In this document: one piece after another, positions 4,912 to 6,120 of the stretch
How positions within the stretch are numbered: position 1 is the first letter of the stretch
Layout of the letters: each line of letters opens with the position of its first letter
Assembly: GCA_035359995.1 (NCBI GenBank)
Contig: DAORZT010000094.1
Location: forward strand, 1-6,120
DNA length: 6,120 bases
Source of the DNA: JAKPCT01 sp029553165
GTDB taxonomy: Bacteria > Bacillota > UBA4882 > UBA8346
Reading direction: 5' to 3'
Program-made: the position numbers and the translations under genes
Notes under the pieces: model-generated
What the model saw: only the letters and a program-made list of their open reading frames with translations
What the model was told of the DNA's origin: nothing
Databases searched by the model: none

Positions 4912-4935
4912 TTGGGGACGCTTCTTCGTCCCCAA
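4912..4935 (-). repeat. Strong hairpin with AAGAAG loop
   Basis: A 9-bp perfect stem (TTGGGGACG at 4912-4920 with CGTCCCCAA at 4927-4935) encloses a 6-nt loop. Read on the minus strand the loop is AAGAAG, identical to the loops of the terminal hairpins in units 1 and 2. No T-run follows on either strand, so it is not a typical terminator. Confidence 0.65.
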
Positions 4936-4945
4936 TGGTGGGAGT

Positions 4946-4971
4946 TTGAGGGTTGACCAGACAACCCTCAA
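4946..4971. repeat. Strong hairpin TTGAGGGTTG / CAACCCTCAA
   Basis: A 10-bp perfect stem, TTGAGGGTTG (4946-4955) with CAACCCTCAA (4962-4971), around a 6-nt loop. It lies downstream of radC on the minus strand, but no T-rich tail follows on either strand. It may stabilise the 3' end of the radC transcript or belong to the hairpin cluster. Confidence 0.6.
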
Positions 4972-5036
4972 GTGTTCTAATACCGGATCAAAGGTTGGTG
5001 AATCTACGAGATAGATGGAAGAATAAAATGGGAGCG

Positions 5037-5053
5037 TGAGGGTTATACCCTCA
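5037..5053. repeat. Hairpin overlapping the radC stop codon
   Basis: TGAGGGT (5037-5043) pairs with ACCCTCA (5047-5053) around a 3-nt loop. Its right arm includes the radC stop codon. It shares the GAGGGT/ACCCTC core with the hairpin at 4946-4971. No U-tract follows on the minus strand, so a terminator role is doubtful. Confidence 0.5.
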
Positions 5054-5503
5054 AATAATATATCCTCTTTCCCTCATACTCAAATACCCCTCATGTCCAA
5101 TGATTAGATGGTCTAATAGCGAAATCCCCATCAGTCTTCCTGCCTCCTGGATTCTTCTGGTCAGGTCGAGATCAGCGTTACTGGGTTCAACTTCGCCACT
5201 GGGATGGTTATGAAAAGCAATGATCGCACTGGCGTTGTTTAACAGTGCTGCTTTGAAGATCTCCCGGGGTTCGATGTGGATGTTATTTAAGTTACCGATA
5301 GCAATGATATGGAGTCCGGCCAGTTTGCATTTGGTGTTGAGGGAGATGATACCAAACCTTTCATCAGGTGAGTAACTTAAATCGGTTAAGGTTTCAATTG
5401 CTTTGTAACAGGCTAACGGGCAGGTGATCTTACAGTCTTCGATCATGTACCGCCTGCGGCTGGCGCGGATTTGTTTGAGGGTGTAGAGGTTGATTGATAA
5501 CAT
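5051..5503 (-). CDS. radC: Stand-alone RadC-like JAB/JAMM-domain protein
   Basis: This 150-residue protein consists mainly of the JAMM domain of RadC family proteins. It shows Glu48 in ERFGIISLN (48-56) and HNHPSGEVEPSNADLDLT (98-115). The latter fits H-x-H-P-x6-S-x2-D with His98, His100, Ser108 and Asp111, so all metal-site residues are present. LLDHLIIG near the C-terminus is also typical. The N-terminal helix-hairpin-helix part of longer (about 220-residue) RadC proteins is missing, as in the short RadC proteins common on prophages and genomic islands. The biochemical function of RadC is unsettled; a role in DNA repair has been questioned, and metal-dependent peptidase activity is only suggested by the fold. 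ATG at 5503 is chosen over the in-frame TTG at 5509 because AAAGGAG (5516-5510) is 6 nt upstream of the ATG and abuts the TTG. It is transcribed divergently from the Xre regulator gene. Confidence 0.9.
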   Translation of the reverse strand: MLSINLYTLKQIRASRRRYMIEDCKITCPLACYKAIETLTDLSYSPDERFGIISLNTKCKLAGLHIIAIGNLNNIHIEPREIFKAALLNNASAIIAFHNHPSGEVEPSNADLDLTRRIQEAGRLMGISLLDHLIIGHEGYLSMRERGYII

Positions 5504-5539
5504 TGGCAACTCCTTTACAATTAATTATTCTCATACCTC

Positions 5540-5567
5540 ATTCTATCACATTTCGTGATAATGTCAA
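5540..5567 (-). promoter_or_regulatory. radC promoter
   Basis: On the minus strand a perfect -35 TTGACA (5567-5562) and a -10 TAGAAT (5545-5540, 5 of 6) are separated by 16 bp. Operator O1 fills the spacer and touches the -10 box, so a bound repressor would block polymerase. Confidence 0.8.
5544..5560. promoter_or_regulatory. Operator O1 (TATCAC-N5-GTGATA)
   Basis: A perfect 6+6 palindrome with a 5-bp centre (ATTTC), inside the radC promoter. It is presumably bound by the neighbouring Xre protein. Confidence 0.75.
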
Positions 5568-5570
5568 TAT

Positions 5571-5600
5571 TTTATATCACCATTCGTGATTTTATATATT
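5571..5600 (+). promoter_or_regulatory. Probable xre promoter
   Basis: A -10 box TATATT (5595-5600, 5 of 6) lies 18 bp after a weak -35 TTTATA (5571-5576, 4 of 6). O2 lies between them and O3 is just downstream. Alternative boxes cannot be excluded in this AT-rich sequence. Confidence 0.45.
5575..5591. promoter_or_regulatory. Operator O2 (TATCAC-N5-GTGATT)
   Basis: The same palindrome with one end mismatch and centre CATTC, starting 31 bp after O1. It lies in the spacer of the probable xre promoter. Confidence 0.75.
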
Positions 5601-5604
5601 CGAA

Positions 5605-5621
5605 CTTCACTTTTAGTGATA
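5605..5621. promoter_or_regulatory. Operator O3 (CTTCAC-N5-GTGATA)
   Basis: A weaker copy (left half CTTCAC, centre TTTTA) starting 30 bp after O2, near the expected xre transcription start. The three sites sit on about the same face of the helix, three turns apart. Confidence 0.7.
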
Positions 5622-5644
5622 TTATTTGCTTAGGAGGACGAATA

Positions 5645-6019
5645 ATGAATTTAGCTGGAAATTTAAAAAAATTAAGAAAAGCTAAAAAGCTAACCCAAAG
5701 TGAGTTAGCTAAGCAATTAAACGTGTCCACCAGCACCATCGCAATGTATGAGACCGCAAAAAGAGAACCGGATTATAAAACCCTTGCTAAGATCGCTAAC
5801 TTTTTTGAAGTCTCAATTGAACAGTTATTGGATATAGATAACAAAACAACTCCTAAGAGTATTTCTCTTGATACACTCTCAGAGGATGAAGCTGATTTGA
5901 TTCTTTATATCCGGCGAAAATGGTCAAAACTAACTAAGGAACAGAAACAAGCGAAGTTTAAGTTAGCTAAGCATTCAATTGGTTTGCTAGAAAAAATTGA
6001 GGAAGAAAAAAATAAATAG
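5645..6019 (+). CDS. Xre/Cro-family helix-turn-helix transcriptional regulator
   Basis: This 124-residue DNA-binding protein has a clear HTH_3/Xre domain at residues 4-62: LKKLRKAKKLTQSELAKQL, then NVSTSTIAMYETAKREPDYKTLAKIANFF, then EVSIEQLL. QSELAKQLNVSTSTIAMYE carries the HTH pair. The C-terminal part (about 70-124) is charged and predicted helical (LSEDEADLILYIRRKWSKL, then a Lys/Glu-rich helix) and probably dimerises or contacts a partner. It has no peptidase signature, so it is not a LexA/CI-type self-cleaving repressor. ATG at 5645 is chosen because AGGAGG (5632-5637) is 7 nt upstream; the frame opens earlier, but that segment covers the operators. The three palindromes in the divergent region make it the likely autoregulator and controller of radC. 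No terminator is visible after the stop. Confidence 0.9.
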   Translation: MNLAGNLKKLRKAKKLTQSELAKQLNVSTSTIAMYETAKREPDYKTLAKIANFFEVSIEQLLDIDNKTTPKSISLDTLSEDEADLILYIRRKWSKLTKEQKQAKFKLAKHSIGLLEKIEEEKNK

Positions 6020-6120
6020 ATAAGTTCCTTTAGAATTGAAATCGAATAACTCTCACGCTCCAAAAATAATCTCATTATTTACCAATTTAGAATAAAGAAT
6101 ATCCTCACCTAAAAGATTTA

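Larger units (their letters stand above)
4592..5050. other. Non-coding hairpin-rich region between the 4241 gene and radC
   Basis: Apart from the terminator, no gene is visible in about 460 bp. From 4703 onward there are at least seven stem-loops in close succession: 4703-4720, 4756-4786, 4793-4830, 4856-4871, 4881-4894, 4912-4935 and 4946-4971, plus 5037-5053 at the radC stop. The third is repeat unit 3. This density is high for ordinary intergenic DNA and suggests a structured RNA or a non-autonomous mobile element. Confidence 0.6.
5031..6061. repeat. 10-bp inverted repeat flanking the radC-xre pair
   Basis: GGAGCGTGAG (5031-5040) recurs inverted as CTCACGCTCC (6052-6061), framing the radC-xre module. 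A 10-bp match of this kind is expected by chance several times in a window this size, so a mobile-unit boundary is only a possibility. Only the two ends are the repeat. Confidence 0.3.

Overview
The window looks like accessory or low-constraint chromosome from a low-GC Firmicute, most likely a clostridial or related anaerobe. The AT-rich intergenic DNA, strong AAAGGAGG-type ribosome binding sites, sigma-A-like promoter boxes, an AzlC/AzlD pair and a Gram-positive-style Xre regulator all point that way. The species cannot be named from sequence alone.

Layout. Positions 1-313 are non-coding and end in a terminator for the next gene. Positions 314-1276 (minus) encode a lipoprotein made of degenerate YD/RHS-like repeats. 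Positions 1277-1870 are non-coding: the lipoprotein promoter region, then two hairpin-rich repeat units. Positions 1874-2491 (plus) encode a metal-dependent cyclase/kynurenine-formamidase-like hydrolase. It converges on an azlC-azlD operon (3536-2510, minus), a predicted branched-chain amino acid exporter. Positions 3537-4240 are a gene graveyard: a truncated chloramphenicol acetyltransferase C-terminus (plus) and a decayed radC fragment (minus), beside a copy of a sequence that also flanks the first hairpin unit. Positions 4241-4591 (plus) encode a small soluble protein of unknown function with its own promoter, RBS and terminator. Positions 4592-5050 are a second hairpin-rich non-coding region. 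Positions 5051-5503 (minus) encode a stand-alone JAMM-domain RadC protein, divergent from an Xre/Cro-type regulator (5645-6019, plus).

How parts work together. The clearest regulatory circuit is the radC/xre divergent region. Three near-identical palindromes, TATCAC-N5-GTGATA and variants, lie 31 and 30 bp apart. The first covers the spacer and -10 of a near-consensus radC promoter and the second covers the spacer of the probable xre promoter. This resembles a phage-type autoregulated operator array, presumably bound by the Xre protein. AzlC and AzlD form one transport complex. The cyclase is only a convergent neighbour.

Most unusual material. A family of stem-loop elements occurs three times (about 1541-1610, 1634-1733 and 4756-4840). 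Its core is TAATGA-AGGTAAG-loop-TCATTTTAG, and its stems differ in sequence but keep pairing. Two copies share an 11-12 nt arm (GAAGAATTGT) and a second hairpin with an invariant AAGAAG loop on different stems. A further AAGAAG-loop hairpin lies at 4912-4935 on the minus strand. I do not recognise this family. It could be a non-autonomous mobile element or a structured RNA.
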